From contig JAFGHX010000278.1 of NCBI GenBank assembly GCA_016929905.1, positions 1 through 40,025 of the forward strand: DNA of 40,025 nucleotides, in the 5' to 3' direction. The notes under the pieces were generated by a model, which was not told where the DNA came from, searched no databases, and saw nothing but the letters and a program-made list of their open reading frames with translations. Both the position numbers and the translations under genes were made by a program. The stretch is from Kiritimatiellia bacterium. GTDB lineage: Bacteria; Verrucomicrobiota; Kiritimatiellia; JAFGHX01. Below, piece by piece: positions 7,711 to 17,321 of this stretch; positions within the stretch are counted from its first letter, which is position 1, and every line of letters starts with the position of its first letter.

Positions 7711-8787
7711 TCAGATGCTGCTGGCCGCGCCGTCGGTGGCGGGGCCGCCGCCGCGCAACATCTGCACTTCCTGTTCGATCGCCACCATGCCCTCCACGCA
7801 GTCCATGGCGACGTACCGCTTGTGGAGCTGGCCCAAAGCCCTGAAATACGCGCCCCGAACCGCTTGGAGCTTCTCCGCCTTCTTGCGCTGGCAGGCAAAG
7901 ATCTCCGCCTTGCACGCCTTGACGCCGTCGACCAGGTCCGCCGGCAGATACGGCCGGCCGAATCGTTTCGTCGACATGAAGTACGCGATTCGGTTGTCGG
8001 CCGATCGGAGCCAGTCTTTGCGTTCGCGTTCGAACGCCGCCAACTCGTCAGGATTGGCCCGTTCCCCCACGAGCTTCTCCTGCGCGGCGAACAGGGCCGC
8101 GTAGCCGTTGAAGATGGCATGGAGCCGGGCCTGCCCCACTTCCTCTATCATCTGCATGGATTGCTGAAACTGGGTGCGCAGCGCGTGGAATTCGGACAGC
8201 CTGTCGGTTTGCGGCTCCGCCGCCTGTGTCGCAGGCGGCTCAGGCGCAGGGTGCGCCGTAAAGGGGTCCGCGGCGACGGCGTTGTCCGACGCAGGCGGGA
8301 GCGCGGGTGGCGGCACGACCGTCTCAAGGCTCGCGACTGCCGGCTCGACCGGCGCGGGCACCGGTTCCTGCGCCGTCACGGGCGGCGGGGCCGGCTGAAC
8401 CGCCACGGCGGCGGCCGGGGCCGGTTCCGCGCGCAGGCGGTCCTTCATCGCCAGAGCCAACAGACACCCGGCAACAAGCGCCAGTCCGGTCACCAGCCAA
8501 GCCGCGCGCCCCCGGGCCGCACGCACGGGTGCCGGCCCGCATTCCGCCGCGCGCGCCGGCTGCCGATTCTTCGTGATCCCTTTCACCACCCGGATCCGGC
8601 CGCCCGGCGCGTGCGCCGCCGTATGCTCAAAGGCCGTCGAAACGTCTATCCGGCGGCCGGTTCGGATCGCGTCCCGGTACCGCTTCAGCGGGATTTCCTG
8701 GAACGGGTTCGGTATGCCCGCATCCGGGTCATAGGGGAGCCGCTGGGTCGGAAGCCGCTGAGTTTTCTGCTGTCCGTGGTCTGTCAT
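7711..8787 (-). CDS. Unknown single-pass membrane protein with Pro/Ala linker and helical C-terminal domain
   Basis: I do not recognise a family. From the ATG at 8787, which has AGAGGAG 9 bases upstream, the product is 358 residues. It has a cytoplasmic-looking N-terminal 90 residues rich in Pro and basic residues (PYDPDAGIPNPFQEIPLKRY). One membrane helix follows (AAWLVTGLALVAGCLLALAM, about residues 95-114), then a Pro/Ala/Val-rich linker of roughly 100 residues. The C-terminal 150 residues are strongly helical (FHALRTQFQQSMQMIEEVG, CQRKKAEKLQAVRGAYFRAL) and probably coiled coil. The likely topology is N-in, with the helical domain outside the membrane. It is upstream of the sulfatase on the same strand, but repeat DNA separates the two. 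Confidence 0.6.
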   Translation of the reverse strand: MTDHGQQKTQRLPTQRLPYDPDAGIPNPFQEIPLKRYRDAIRTGRRIDVSTAFEHTAAHAPGGRIRVVKGITKNRQPARAAECGPAPVRAARGRAAWLVTGLALVAGCLLALAMKDRLRAEPAPAAAVAVQPAPPPVTAQEPVPAPVEPAVASLETVVPPPALPPASDNAVAADPFTAHPAPEPPATQAAEPQTDRLSEFHALRTQFQQSMQMIEEVGQARLHAIFNGYAALFAAQEKLVGERANPDELAAFERERKDWLRSADNRIAYFMSTKRFGRPYLPADLVDGVKACKAEIFACQRKKAEKLQAVRGAYFRALGQLHKRYVAMDCVEGMVAIEQEVQMLRGGGPATDGAASSI

Positions 8788-9513
8788 TCCGCACGCTCCT
8801 CTCTTCATCCGCACCCAGAACAGCACGCACGTCCGGTATCTGGAGCAATAAGCGTGCCAACTCCCGGCCGTTGTCCTCTTTCTTCAGTCTGCGCTCATTT
8901 CCACGGCAGCGCCGCCCGCCGCCCCAGCCTTTAGTGGCTTGGTTGTCGAGAACGGCAACGAAAAACGAGAAATCTTCGGGTGCTGAGAGGTCAGAGGGCA
9001 GAAGTCAGAGGTCAGCAAGGCGGCCCGTGCATACGGGAAGAGCCGCTGACCGCTGCACTCCGACCTCCGACCTCCGACCTCTGACCTCTGGGTTGCGGGC
9101 GAAGCCCGCATTGGTTCCATCTTGTGCGCATCTCGTGCGCATCGGTCGATGCATCCCCGCCGTTCTCTTGAAGGGCTACTCGGTTGGACGCCGGAGCGAG
9201 AGAGAAAGTTCCCGGATTCTGAAGGCGCGATTCCAGCACGTTTCGCTCCACTTCTTTCGCGCGATGCCCTGCCGTTCAATACATCGGCGCATTCCCGGAA
9301 GTGACCGCGAGCCGGCGCTATTCCGAGAACGCGGGTTGTTTGTAATCACGCATAGGGACATCTGGTAGAACGCGTAGGCGCGAGAAAAGGTTACACCAAG
9401 CTCAGACGTGAAGACGTCCTCTGTGTGCCGGCATCGTTTTTGCCTTGCGCGCCGCCATGCTCTACTGCTTTGATGGGCGGTTTCGGCAGGCTACCCAACC
9501 GAGGGATGCAACC
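8788..9513. other. Gene-free stretch holding a GACCTC-type inverted array
   Basis: No convincing gene lies in these 726 bp. The left part holds opposed GGTCAGAGG / GACCTCTGACC arrays (8985-9090), followed by a small hairpin TGCGGGC-GAA-GCCCGCA (9094-9110). The remaining 400 bp up to the mannosidase are unremarkable apart from a short direct repeat of TGCGCATC near 9124-9140. Both flanking genes point away, so promoters for both should lie here, but I see no strong sigma-70 match. Confidence 0.6.
8985..9090. repeat. Inverted array of GGTCAGAGG / GACCTCYGACC units
   Basis: The left arm (8985-9016) reads GAGGTCAGAGGGCAGAAGTC and continues with another AGAGGTCAGC. The right arm (9044-9090) is a run of GACCTC-containing units (CGACCTCCGACCTCCGACC, then TCTGACCTCTG). 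The arms are complementary with interruptions and can fold into a long imperfect hairpin. The layout matches the arrays at 27517-27632 and 31911-32032. Confidence 0.75.
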
Positions 9514-12500
9514 ATGCAAGACGCGCATATCTACGAACATCGCATTCGCCGGCTGATCGATGCGGTCTACGCCAAACGTTATTCACGGAACACGCCGCTC
9601 GCGGCGTCCTACATCTACGATCAGGACGCACCGATCCCCTACGCGCGGGTACGGCGTGCCCGGTTCAAACCGATTCGCGTCGGCCAGCAATGGGGCAAGC
9701 TGTGGGGCAGCGCGTGGTTTCGGTTCGAAGGCCGCGTGCCCGCGGCATGCCGCGGGCGGGAAGTGGTCGCCCTGCTCGACATCGGCGCCGAAGGCTGCGT
9801 GTTCGTCGACGGCGAGCCGCTGCTGGGCTTGACCGACAAGCCGGCCAACAAGCCCTACGCGGGCAAACGGCTCGTGCCGTTGTTCAAGAAAGCGGCGGGC
9901 GGCGAACGTGTCGCGATCCTGGTCGAGGCGGGCGCCAACCAGCTCTTCGGCGCGAACGCCGGGCGGCAATTCGCGCTGAAATGCGCCGAGCTTGTCTGCC
10001 CGGACCGGCGCGTATGGCGGCTCGAGATGGACCTGCGCACGCTCCAGTCGCTGATGGAGGCCCAGGAGCCCAACACGCCGCGCCGAAACAAGCTTCTCTA
10101 CGGCCTCAATGAGGTGGCCAACCGGTGGGACGACGGGCGCGGGGTCGACACGTGCCTCACCGTCACGCGCGAGCTGCTCGCCCAACCCGCGCAAGCCAGC
10201 GCCTCGACGGCCTACTCGATCGGGCACGCCCATCTCGATCTCGGCTGGCTCTGGCCCGTGCGGGAAACCAAGCGAAAGGGCGCGCGCACTTTTTCCACCG
10301 CGCTGCAGTTGATGAAGGAGTACCCCGAGTACAAGTTCGGCGCCTCCCAAGCCCAGCTCTACGAATGGATCCGGCAGAACCACCCGGGCCTGTACAAGCG
10401 CGTGCAGAAGGCCGTGAAGGCCCGGCGTTGGGAATGCCAGGGCGCCATGTGGGCGGAGCCGGACATGAACATCGCCGGCGGCGAAGCGCTCGTGCGGCAA
10501 TGCCTCTACGGCAAGGCCCTGTTCCGCAAGGATTTCGGCGTCGACGTCACCAATCTGTGGCTGCCTGATGTGTTCGGCTACTCGGCCGCGCTGCCCCAGA
10601 TTCTCAAGAAGTGCGGCGTGGATTACTTCATGACCCAGAAGATTTCGTGGAACGAGACCAACACGTTTCCGCACCACACCTTCTACTGGGAAGGCATTGA
10701 CGGCACGCGCATCCTCACTCATTTCCTGCCGACCAACACCTACAATGCCGACAATATGCCCAGAGCGCTGGCGGCAGCCGACAAACGGTTCGCCCAGAAC
10801 GACGTCTCGAGCGAATTCCTGAACCTGTACGGCATCGGCGACGGCGGCGGCGGGCCCTCGCGCATCCACGTCGAGATCGGGCTCCGGCAACAGAATCTGG
10901 AAGGCGCGCCGCGTTTCAAATTCAGCTTCGCGGAGGACTTCTTCAGGAAGATTGCCCGGATCCCGGCGGAAAAGCTGCCCGTATGGGTCGGCGAGCTGTA
11001 TCTGGAACTGCACCGGGGCACCTACACGACGCAGGGCCTGATGAAGAGGTACAATCGGCAGCTCGAGCTGCGCCTGCGCGACGTCGAGTTCCTATGCGCG
11101 CTCGCCGGGCTGCGGCCGAAGGCGGAGTTGGACCGGATCTGGCAGGACACGCTGCTGCACCAGTTCCACGATATCCTGCCCGGCTCTTCCATCGGCTGGG
11201 TCTACAGGGATGCGCACGCCGTATCGCAGCGGCACCTCGCGGCGCTCGAGTCGATTCGCGACCGGGCGCTCGCGCGCCTGCACGGCGCGCCGGCCGGCGG
11301 CCGGGGCTCGCACGCCGTCTACGTCGTCTACAACACGCTGAGCTGGGATCGCACGGAAACCGTCCGCATTCCGGCCGGCCGCGGCGCGCGCGCCGTGACC
11401 GGCGCGCACGGCGCGACCCTGCCCGCCCATCGCTGCGGCGACGAGCTGGAGTGCCGGGTTTGCGTGCCCGCCATGGGCTACACAACGCTCACGCTGGGCC
11501 AAACCGCGCCGAACGGTTCGGACCTTGCGCCGCTCAAGGCCTCGCGCTCCGTCCTGGAGAACGCGTTTATCCGCGTGAGGCTCGGGGCAGACGGCACGAT
11601 CGTCTCGCTGTTCGACAAACAGGCAGGCCGCGAAACGCTGGCCGGGCCCGCCAACGAACTGCTGCTCTGGGAGGACGACCCGCGCGCCTGGGACGCGTGG
11701 GATATCAGCCATTACTACCGCGAGACCGCGCCGGCGAAAGCGAAGCGGACCGCCGTCGAGCTGGAGCACCGCTCGCCGTTCTCGGCCTGCATCAAGCAGA
11801 CGCTCAAGGTCGGCCGTTCGGTCATCGAACAGCGCATCGGCATCACGGCCGGCTCGAAATGCGTGCTGATCCGCAACACGGTCGACTGGCACGAAGCGCA
11901 CAGGATGCTCCGCGTCAGCGCGCGGCCCGCCGTACAGAGCGCGGAAGCCTCGTTCGAGATCCAGTACGGCACGCTGCGGCGGCCGACTCACGCGAACACC
12001 TCATGGGACAGGGCCCGGTTCGAAGTCTGCGCGCATCGGTTCGTCGATCTGTCGCAGCCCGACCACGGCTTCGCCCTCATCAACGACTGCAAGTACGGGC
12101 ACTACGTGCGCGGGAACACGCTGGACCTGACGCTGCTGCGCAGCCCCAAGAAGCCGGATCCGGACGCGGACATCGGGCGGCACACGTTCACCTTCGGTTA
12201 TCTCCCGCACCAGGGCACGCTGGTCGAGTCCGACGTGCTGCGCGTCGCGCACGCGCTGAACAGCCCGCTGCTCGTCGCGCCGGCCGGCCGCGCGCCCGCG
12301 CAGCGGGCCAAGAGCTTCTACCGCCTCGAGGGCGAGCACGTGAAGATCGAGGCCGTGAAGCCGGCGGAAGACGGCAAGGGCATCGTCCTGCGGCTGTACG
12401 AGACCGCCGGATCGACTGCCCGCGTCCGGCTCCACGCCGCCGACGGATGGAACCGCCTGCAGGAAACCGATCTGCTCGAGAAGCCGATCGGCAAGCCCGC

Positions 12501-12567
12501 CGGCGCCGGCCGGTCGAAGACGCTCACGTTCAAGCCGTTCGAGATCCGGACCTTCGTGCTGACTTGA
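9514..12567 (+). CDS. Alpha-mannosidase, glycoside hydrolase family 38
   Basis: This 1017-residue protein is a full-length GH38 alpha-mannosidase, a retaining Zn2+-dependent enzyme. The metal site motif GHAHLDLGWLWP lies near residues 237-248, the predicted nucleophile Asp in LWLPDVFGYSAALPQ near residue 352, and the conserved HQFHDILPGSSIGWVYRDA segment near 550. C-terminal beta-sandwich domains follow, with VRLGADGTIVSLFDKQAGRE. I chose ATG 9514, preceded by GAGGG, over ATG 9445 because the protein then begins at a family-like HEHRIRRLI-type helix (YEHRIRRLI). No signal peptide is visible, suggesting a cytoplasmic enzyme acting on imported manno-oligosaccharides. It is 61 bp upstream of the Hcp-like gene. 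Confidence 0.95.
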   Translation: MQDAHIYEHRIRRLIDAVYAKRYSRNTPLAASYIYDQDAPIPYARVRRARFKPIRVGQQWGKLWGSAWFRFEGRVPAACRGREVVALLDIGAEGCVFVDGEPLLGLTDKPANKPYAGKRLVPLFKKAAGGERVAILVEAGANQLFGANAGRQFALKCAELVCPDRRVWRLEMDLRTLQSLMEAQEPNTPRRNKLLYGLNEVANRWDDGRGVDTCLTVTRELLAQPAQASASTAYSIGHAHLDLGWLWPVRETKRKGARTFSTALQLMKEYPEYKFGASQAQLYEWIRQNHPGLYKRVQKAVKARRWECQGAMWAEPDMNIAGGEALVRQCLYGKALFRKDFGVDVTNLWLPDVFGYSAALPQILKKCGVDYFMTQKISWNETNTFPHHTFYWEGIDGTRILTHFLPTNTYNADNMPRALAAADKRFAQNDVSSEFLNLYGIGDGGGGPSRIHVEIGLRQQNLEGAPRFKFSFAEDFFRKIARIPAEKLPVWVGELYLELHRGTYTTQGLMKRYNRQLELRLRDVEFLCALAGLRPKAELDRIWQDTLLHQFHDILPGSSIGWVYRDAHAVSQRHLAALESIRDRALARLHGAPAGGRGSHAVYVVYNTLSWDRTETVRIPAGRGARAVTGAHGATLPAHRCGDELECRVCVPAMGYTTLTLGQTAPNGSDLAPLKASRSVLENAFIRVRLGADGTIVSLFDKQAGRETLAGPANELLLWEDDPRAWDAWDISHYYRETAPAKAKRTAVELEHRSPFSACIKQTLKVGRSVIEQRIGITAGSKCVLIRNTVDWHEAHRMLRVSARPAVQSAEASFEIQYGTLRRPTHANTSWDRARFEVCAHRFVDLSQPDHGFALINDCKYGHYVRGNTLDLTLLRSPKKPDPDADIGRHTFTFGYLPHQGTLVESDVLRVAHALNSPLLVAPAGRAPAQRAKSFYRLEGEHVKIEAVKPAEDGKGIVLRLYETAGSTARVRLHAADGWNRLQETDLLEKPIGKPAGAGRSKTLTFKPFEIRTFVLT

Positions 12568-12628
12568 CGCGCCGGCCGTTCGCCTGTATCATCCCGTCGA
12601 AACGCGACGTCAAACGGAGGAACAGACC

Positions 12629-13207
12629 ATGAACCTGATCCGCTCGCATGCCCTGACGGCGTCCCTCATCGTTGCCTGCTGCCTGTTCCCGGCCGTCGGC
12701 CGGGCCGCGGTGGACATGTTCGTCAATATAGACGGTGTCAAAGGCGAGTCCACCGACTCCTCCCACACCGACTGGATCGACATCATGTCCTGGCAGCATT
12801 CCGTCTCCGTGCCCGGCGGCACCAATTCGAGTTCCGGTACCGGCCGCGTCAGCGCGGGCCGAGCCGATCACGCCGATTTTTCGTTCGTAAAACGGGTCGA
12901 CAAGTCCACGCCGACCCTCAACGGCTACTGCTGCCAGGGCCGGCACATCGCCGAGGTGGTCATCGACTGCGCGCATGCCGGCGGCGCACAGGAAGTCTAT
13001 TACCGCATCACGCTGAAGGACGTCATCGTCACCGGCGTCAGCCCCAGCCTGGACGAGGCAACGGGCGATACGTTCCCGACTGAAACCGTCATGCTGCGCT
13101 ACGGCGAGATTCGCTGGGAGTACTGGCCGTCCGACGCCGGGACCGGCGCCAGGATCGGCGCAAAAATCGAAGCCGGCTGGAGCGTCGTGATGGAGAAAGA
13201 ACTGTAA
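12629..13207 (+). CDS. Exported Hcp-like (type VI tube protein family) protein
   Basis: This 192-residue protein has a signal peptide (residues 1-26; hydrophobic ALTASLIVACCLFPAVG, cleavage near GRAA). It then shows an Hcp-like domain: MFVNIDGVKGESTDSSHTDW, IDIMSWQHSV, FVKRVDKSTPTL, and a closing YYRITLKDVIVTGVSP with METVMLRYGEI-like strands (TETVMLRYGEI). In type VI systems Hcp is cytoplasmic and lacks a signal peptide, and no other T6SS gene is present, so this is probably a relative with a different extracellular role. A conserved YCCQGRHI segment is shared with the next gene. The ribosome site ACGGAGGAAC is strong. Tandem arrangement with the next gene suggests duplication. Confidence 0.8.
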   Translation: MNLIRSHALTASLIVACCLFPAVGRAAVDMFVNIDGVKGESTDSSHTDWIDIMSWQHSVSVPGGTNSSSGTGRVSAGRADHADFSFVKRVDKSTPTLNGYCCQGRHIAEVVIDCAHAGGAQEVYYRITLKDVIVTGVSPSLDEATGDTFPTETVMLRYGEIRWEYWPSDAGTGARIGAKIEAGWSVVMEKEL

Positions 13208-13212
13208 TGTCG

Positions 13213-13242
13213 ATTCGTGTTCATTCGTGTTCATTCGTGGTT
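13213..13242 (+). repeat. Short ATTCGTGTTC tandem repeat
   Basis: ATTCGTGTTC at 13213-13222 and 13223-13232 is followed by a partial ATTCGTGGTTC, in the 63 bp gap between the two Hcp-like genes. It is a short low-complexity spacer repeat. Confidence 0.7.
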
Positions 13243-13270
13243 CTTCTCGCCTCCTGACAACAGGCCAACG

Positions 13271-16200
13271 ATGAAGCGGCATCGTCACAGTCTGGTCGCG
13301 CTCCTGCTGCTCGGCTCGGCACTCGGCGCCGGCGCCGCGACCGACATGTTCCTCTACCTCGACGGGATTCCGGGCGAGTCCACGAACCAGACGCACCAGG
13401 ACTGGATCGACATCGAGTCGTTCAGCCACGGCCTCACGCAGCTCGGAACCGGACTCAGCGGGACCGGCGCCAGCGCCGGCTCGGTCACGCACCAGGACGT
13501 CAACATCCTCAAATGGGTGGACAAGGCGTCCGCGCCGCTCGCCGCGCACTGCTGCCAGGGCAGGCATATCTCCGAGGCGATCATCGAGTTCGTCGACTCC
13601 GGCTCGCAAACCCCGTATCACACGATCACGCTGCGCGACGTGCTCGTCAGCCGCGTCGCGCCGAGCGCCGAGGCCACGAACCGGCCGCGCGAAACCGTGT
13701 CGCTACGCTACGCCGATTTGCGGTCGGTGCCCTGCGACTCGATCGACTGGGAACACGAGAACACAAAGGATGAAACGGACCCCGACGGCGCGTTCGTGGA
13801 CATCACCAACGCCACGCCGGCCCAACTGGACAACAGCGTCACGAACTTCGCGCTCGGCGGGGTCATCACCAACGTGGTCGGCCAGATGTCGTGGCGCAAC
13901 GCCGCGAATGAGACGACGCTCTATTTTTCGCCCGTCGACTCCAATACCTGGTCGGTCACGGTCGGGCCGCTCGAGACGGGGCTGAACGCGATCAGCGTCG
14001 GCGGAACGAACTCGGCAGGCAGCGCGGCCTGGGACATGATCTCGCTGCGCCGCGCGGCGGCGGGCGTTGGGCCGCCGTTCGTCGACATCACGAATGCCGC
14101 GCCCTCGAACCTGACCTACAGCGCCGCCAGCTATGCCGTCGGCGGCACCAACAACACCGACACGCAAGAAGCGATGTGGTGGACGAATCTCGCGACGGGA
14201 GCCGGGGGCGCGTTCTCCGCCGTGAGCAACGCCTGGGCGGTCATGATCGACCCGCTGGATCCCGGCCTGAACGTGATCTACGTGTTCGGCTCGAACAGTC
14301 TTGGACAGGTTGCGAGCGACGCCATCCCGCTCACGCGCGGGGACGGCAGCGAGGCGCCGTTCGTGGATATCACCAACGCCACGCCTTCGACCCTCACCTA
14401 CGACGTCACCGGCTACGCGCTCGGCGGCACCAACAACGGCTGGGTCCAGACCGACATGTGGTGGGTCAACATCACCAACGAGGTGACGGCCGCCTTCTCC
14501 GCCGCCGGCAACGCCTGGACGACGACCGTCACGGGACTCGAGGTTGGGGTCAACGTCATCTGCGTCTACGGCAGCAACGCGTGGGGCGAACTGACCTACG
14601 ATTCCATCTGTCTCACGCGCGAGCGCGATATGGGCCCGCCGTTCGTCGACATCACCAACCCCGCACCCGCCAGCCTGGCCTACGACGTGACCGGCTACAC
14701 GATCGCCGGCACCAACAACGCGTACGTCGAGAACACCATGTGGTGGGTCAACACCACCAACGAGGATACCGCCGCGTTCACCGCGGCCGGCGGCGCCTGG
14801 ACGGCCTCGGTTTCCGGGCTGGAGGCGGGTCTGAACGTCATCTACGTCTACGGCAGCAACACGTGGGGACAGCAGGCCTTCGATTCCATTTCCCTCACGC
14901 GCGAGCGCGATATGGGGCCGCCGTTCGTCGACATCACCAACCCCGCGCCCGCCGGCCTGGCCTACGCCGAGACCGGCTACGTGCTCGGCGGCACGAACAA
15001 CGCGTATGTCGAAGAGGGGATGTGGTGGGTCAATACCACGAACGAGTTGTCCGGCACATTCGCCGCGGCCGGCGGCGCCTGGACCGCCGCGGTCACGGGC
15101 CTGGCGCTGGGCGCGAACGTGATCTACGTTTACGGCAGCAACACGTGGGGCCAGCAGGCCTTCGACTCGATCACGCTCGCCCGCGGCGACGGCAGCGCGG
15201 AACCGTTCGTCGACATCACCAACACGGCGCCTTCCAGCCTCGCCCACGATGCCGCCTCCTTCCTGATGGCGGGCACCAACAACAGCCAGGTGGAGTCGGC
15301 CATGTGGTGGGTGAACGTGTCGGACGAAACCGCCGGCACACTGGCCGCCGCGGGCAACTGTTGGACGGTGAGCGTCGACGGGCTCGAGTACGGCATGAAC
15401 ACGATCTACGTCTACGGCAGCAACACGTGGGGCCAGCAGGCCTTCGATTCGATCTCCGTCATTCGCGACTATCCGCCCGGTACGCGGTTCGTTTCGCTGA
15501 GCGGCGCCGACATCTATCCGTACACGAACTGGGCCTCGGGGGCCCGGCGCATCCAGAGCGCGGTGGACGCCGCGGGCGAGGGCGACCTGGTGATGGTGGC
15601 CGACGGCACCTACGCCGTCGGCACACGCGCGGCGCCGAACGGCGAGCTGCACGGCCGGCTGATCGTCGCCGCCGGCGTCCGCGTCCACAGCGTGAACGGA
15701 CCCGGCTCCACCACGATCCTGGGCGCCACCGACGCCGGCGGCAGCGGGCCGAACGCGGCACGCTGCGCCTACCTCGGGCCCGGCGCCGAGCTGGTCGGGT
15801 TCACCCTTTCCGGCGGCCAGACCCGGGCAAGCGGGGCGCTGTTGGATCAGTGCGGCGGCGGCGTGCTCCTGGATGAGGGCGGCATGGTCTCCAACTGCGT
15901 CGTCACCGGTAATGCCGCCGCCGGGTTCTGCGGCGGGGTCTACTGCCGAAACGGGGGCACCGTGGCCGGCTGCACGGTCAGCGGCAACACGGCCGGCGGC
16001 GGGGGTGGCGGCGGCATCTACGTGCTGACCAACGCGCTCGTGCACGACTCGGTCATAACCGGGAACCAGGCGCTCGAGGGCGGCGGCGTCTACCTCGACG
16101 CCGGCGGCCTGCTCAACCACTGCGACCTATGGGGCAACACCGCCGGCGGCGGTGGCGGCGGCGGCGTGTACTGCCACATGGGCGGTACGGTCCAGCAGTC

Positions 16201-17293
16201 CGCGATCAACAGCAACGATTCCGCCGTCGGCGGCGGCGCCTACCTCGAGAACGGCGGTACGGTTGCCTACTGCACCGTCTACCGCAATACCGCGCAACGC
16301 GGCGGCGGGCTCTTCTGCCTGGCCGGCGGCAAGATCGAAAGCGCCATCATCACCAGCAACGACGCGCTCGGCATCGCAACCGTCCCGGACGAAGACGGCG
16401 GCGGCGGCGTCTACTGCTTCCAGGGCGGCACGCTCGAGAGCTGCCTGCTCAATGCAAACCGGGCCGCCCGGCACGGCGGCGGCGTCTACTACCATCAGCC
16501 GGGCGGCAGCATGGCCAATTGCACCGTCAGCGACAATTACGCGGTCGAGGGCGGCGGCGGCGCATACGGGAACCTCGGCGGCGAGCATCGGAACAGCATC
16601 CTCTACTACAACACGGCCGAGAACGGCCTCGCCGATTTCCAGGGGGCGGGCATGACGTTCGACTACTGCTGCCTCGGCGAGGACCCCGGCCTCGGCCTCA
16701 GCAATATCGTCGCGGAACCCCAATTCCAGGCCCGCGCGGAACAGGATTACCATCTGCTGCCCGGGTCCCCGTGCATCGATGCCGGCGACCAAACGGGCGC
16801 CCCGCTCTGGGACTGCGACGGAACTCCGCGCCCGCTCGACGGGAACAAGGACACCGAAGCCCTCTTCGACATAGGCGCCTATGAGTTCGCCGACCCCGAC
16901 GTGGACTCCGATACCGACGGCATGCCCGACGGATGGGAGGCCGGCGTGGGGCTCAACCCGCTGGTTTCAACGGGTGAGGACGGCGCCGACGGCGACCCGG
17001 ACGACGACGGCGTCTCGAATGCCGACGAATACATCGCCGATACCCACCCGCTCCGCAGCACCTCGATCCTCAAGGTGAACATCCGCGCCAGCGGCGGCGA
17101 GATCTGGATCGACGTCGACGGCGGCGAACAGGCCCGCCAGTTCCTCGAATACCGCGACAGCCTCCTGCCCACCAACGAACCGTGGGTCGTGATCAGCACC
17201 AACGAGCCGCCTACCCCGCTGACCAACAGCCTGCCGGACCCGGCCGGCACCACCTCCTCGCGCTACTACCGCATCCGAGTCGAGCGGCTGTAA
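13271..17293 (+). CDS. Giant exported protein: Hcp-like domain, six Ig-like repeats, beta-helix, Ca-binding repeat
   Basis: This 1340-residue protein starts at ATG 13271 with a signal peptide (MKRHRHSLVALLLLGSALGA, then GAAT). Domain order: an Hcp-like domain (about 23-165; MFLYLDGIPGESTNQTHQDW, HCCQGRHISEAI); six tandem ~94-residue Ig-like repeats beginning with PFVDITNxxPxxL at about residues 174, 270, 364, 458, 552 and 646; a right-handed beta-helix (about 740-1185) with polymorphic-outer-membrane-type GGGVY/GGGI turns and alternating NCVVTGN, GCTVSGNTA units; a DSDTDGMPDGWE Asp-rich calcium-type segment (about 1211-1260); and a small C-terminal beta domain ending YYRIRVERL. It is probably surface-exposed, binding or cleaving a polysaccharide. 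No catalytic residues can be assigned. Confidence 0.85.
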   Translation: MKRHRHSLVALLLLGSALGAGAATDMFLYLDGIPGESTNQTHQDWIDIESFSHGLTQLGTGLSGTGASAGSVTHQDVNILKWVDKASAPLAAHCCQGRHISEAIIEFVDSGSQTPYHTITLRDVLVSRVAPSAEATNRPRETVSLRYADLRSVPCDSIDWEHENTKDETDPDGAFVDITNATPAQLDNSVTNFALGGVITNVVGQMSWRNAANETTLYFSPVDSNTWSVTVGPLETGLNAISVGGTNSAGSAAWDMISLRRAAAGVGPPFVDITNAAPSNLTYSAASYAVGGTNNTDTQEAMWWTNLATGAGGAFSAVSNAWAVMIDPLDPGLNVIYVFGSNSLGQVASDAIPLTRGDGSEAPFVDITNATPSTLTYDVTGYALGGTNNGWVQTDMWWVNITNEVTAAFSAAGNAWTTTVTGLEVGVNVICVYGSNAWGELTYDSICLTRERDMGPPFVDITNPAPASLAYDVTGYTIAGTNNAYVENTMWWVNTTNEDTAAFTAAGGAWTASVSGLEAGLNVIYVYGSNTWGQQAFDSISLTRERDMGPPFVDITNPAPAGLAYAETGYVLGGTNNAYVEEGMWWVNTTNELSGTFAAAGGAWTAAVTGLALGANVIYVYGSNTWGQQAFDSITLARGDGSAEPFVDITNTAPSSLAHDAASFLMAGTNNSQVESAMWWVNVSDETAGTLAAAGNCWTVSVDGLEYGMNTIYVYGSNTWGQQAFDSISVIRDYPPGTRFVSLSGADIYPYTNWASGARRIQSAVDAAGEGDLVMVADGTYAVGTRAAPNGELHGRLIVAAGVRVHSVNGPGSTTILGATDAGGSGPNAARCAYLGPGAELVGFTLSGGQTRASGALLDQCGGGVLLDEGGMVSNCVVTGNAAAGFCGGVYCRNGGTVAGCTVSGNTAGGGGGGGIYVLTNALVHDSVITGNQALEGGGVYLDAGGLLNHCDLWGNTAGGGGGGGVYCHMGGTVQQSAINSNDSAVGGGAYLENGGTVAYCTVYRNTAQRGGGLFCLAGGKIESAIITSNDALGIATVPDEDGGGGVYCFQGGTLESCLLNANRAARHGGGVYYHQPGGSMANCTVSDNYAVEGGGGAYGNLGGEHRNSILYYNTAENGLADFQGAGMTFDYCCLGEDPGLGLSNIVAEPQFQARAEQDYHLLPGSPCIDAGDQTGAPLWDCDGTPRPLDGNKDTEALFDIGAYEFADPDVDSDTDGMPDGWEAGVGLNPLVSTGEDGADGDPDDDGVSNADEYIADTHPLRSTSILKVNIRASGGEIWIDVDGGEQARQFLEYRDSLLPTNEPWVVISTNEPPTPLTNSLPDPAGTTSSRYYRIRVERL

Positions 17294-17321
17294 TCCTCAG
17301 CCCCATCTATTGTCGAGGCCT

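Noticed and set aside
8871..9368. Plus-strand frame of 165 codons in the large gap before the mannosidase
   Set aside because: It runs through the GACCTC repeat array, has skewed composition and no ribosome site or family match.
12629..17293. Type VI secretion locus
   Set aside because: Only Hcp-like domains are present, both with signal peptides, and no sheath, baseplate, VgrG or ClpV gene is in the window.
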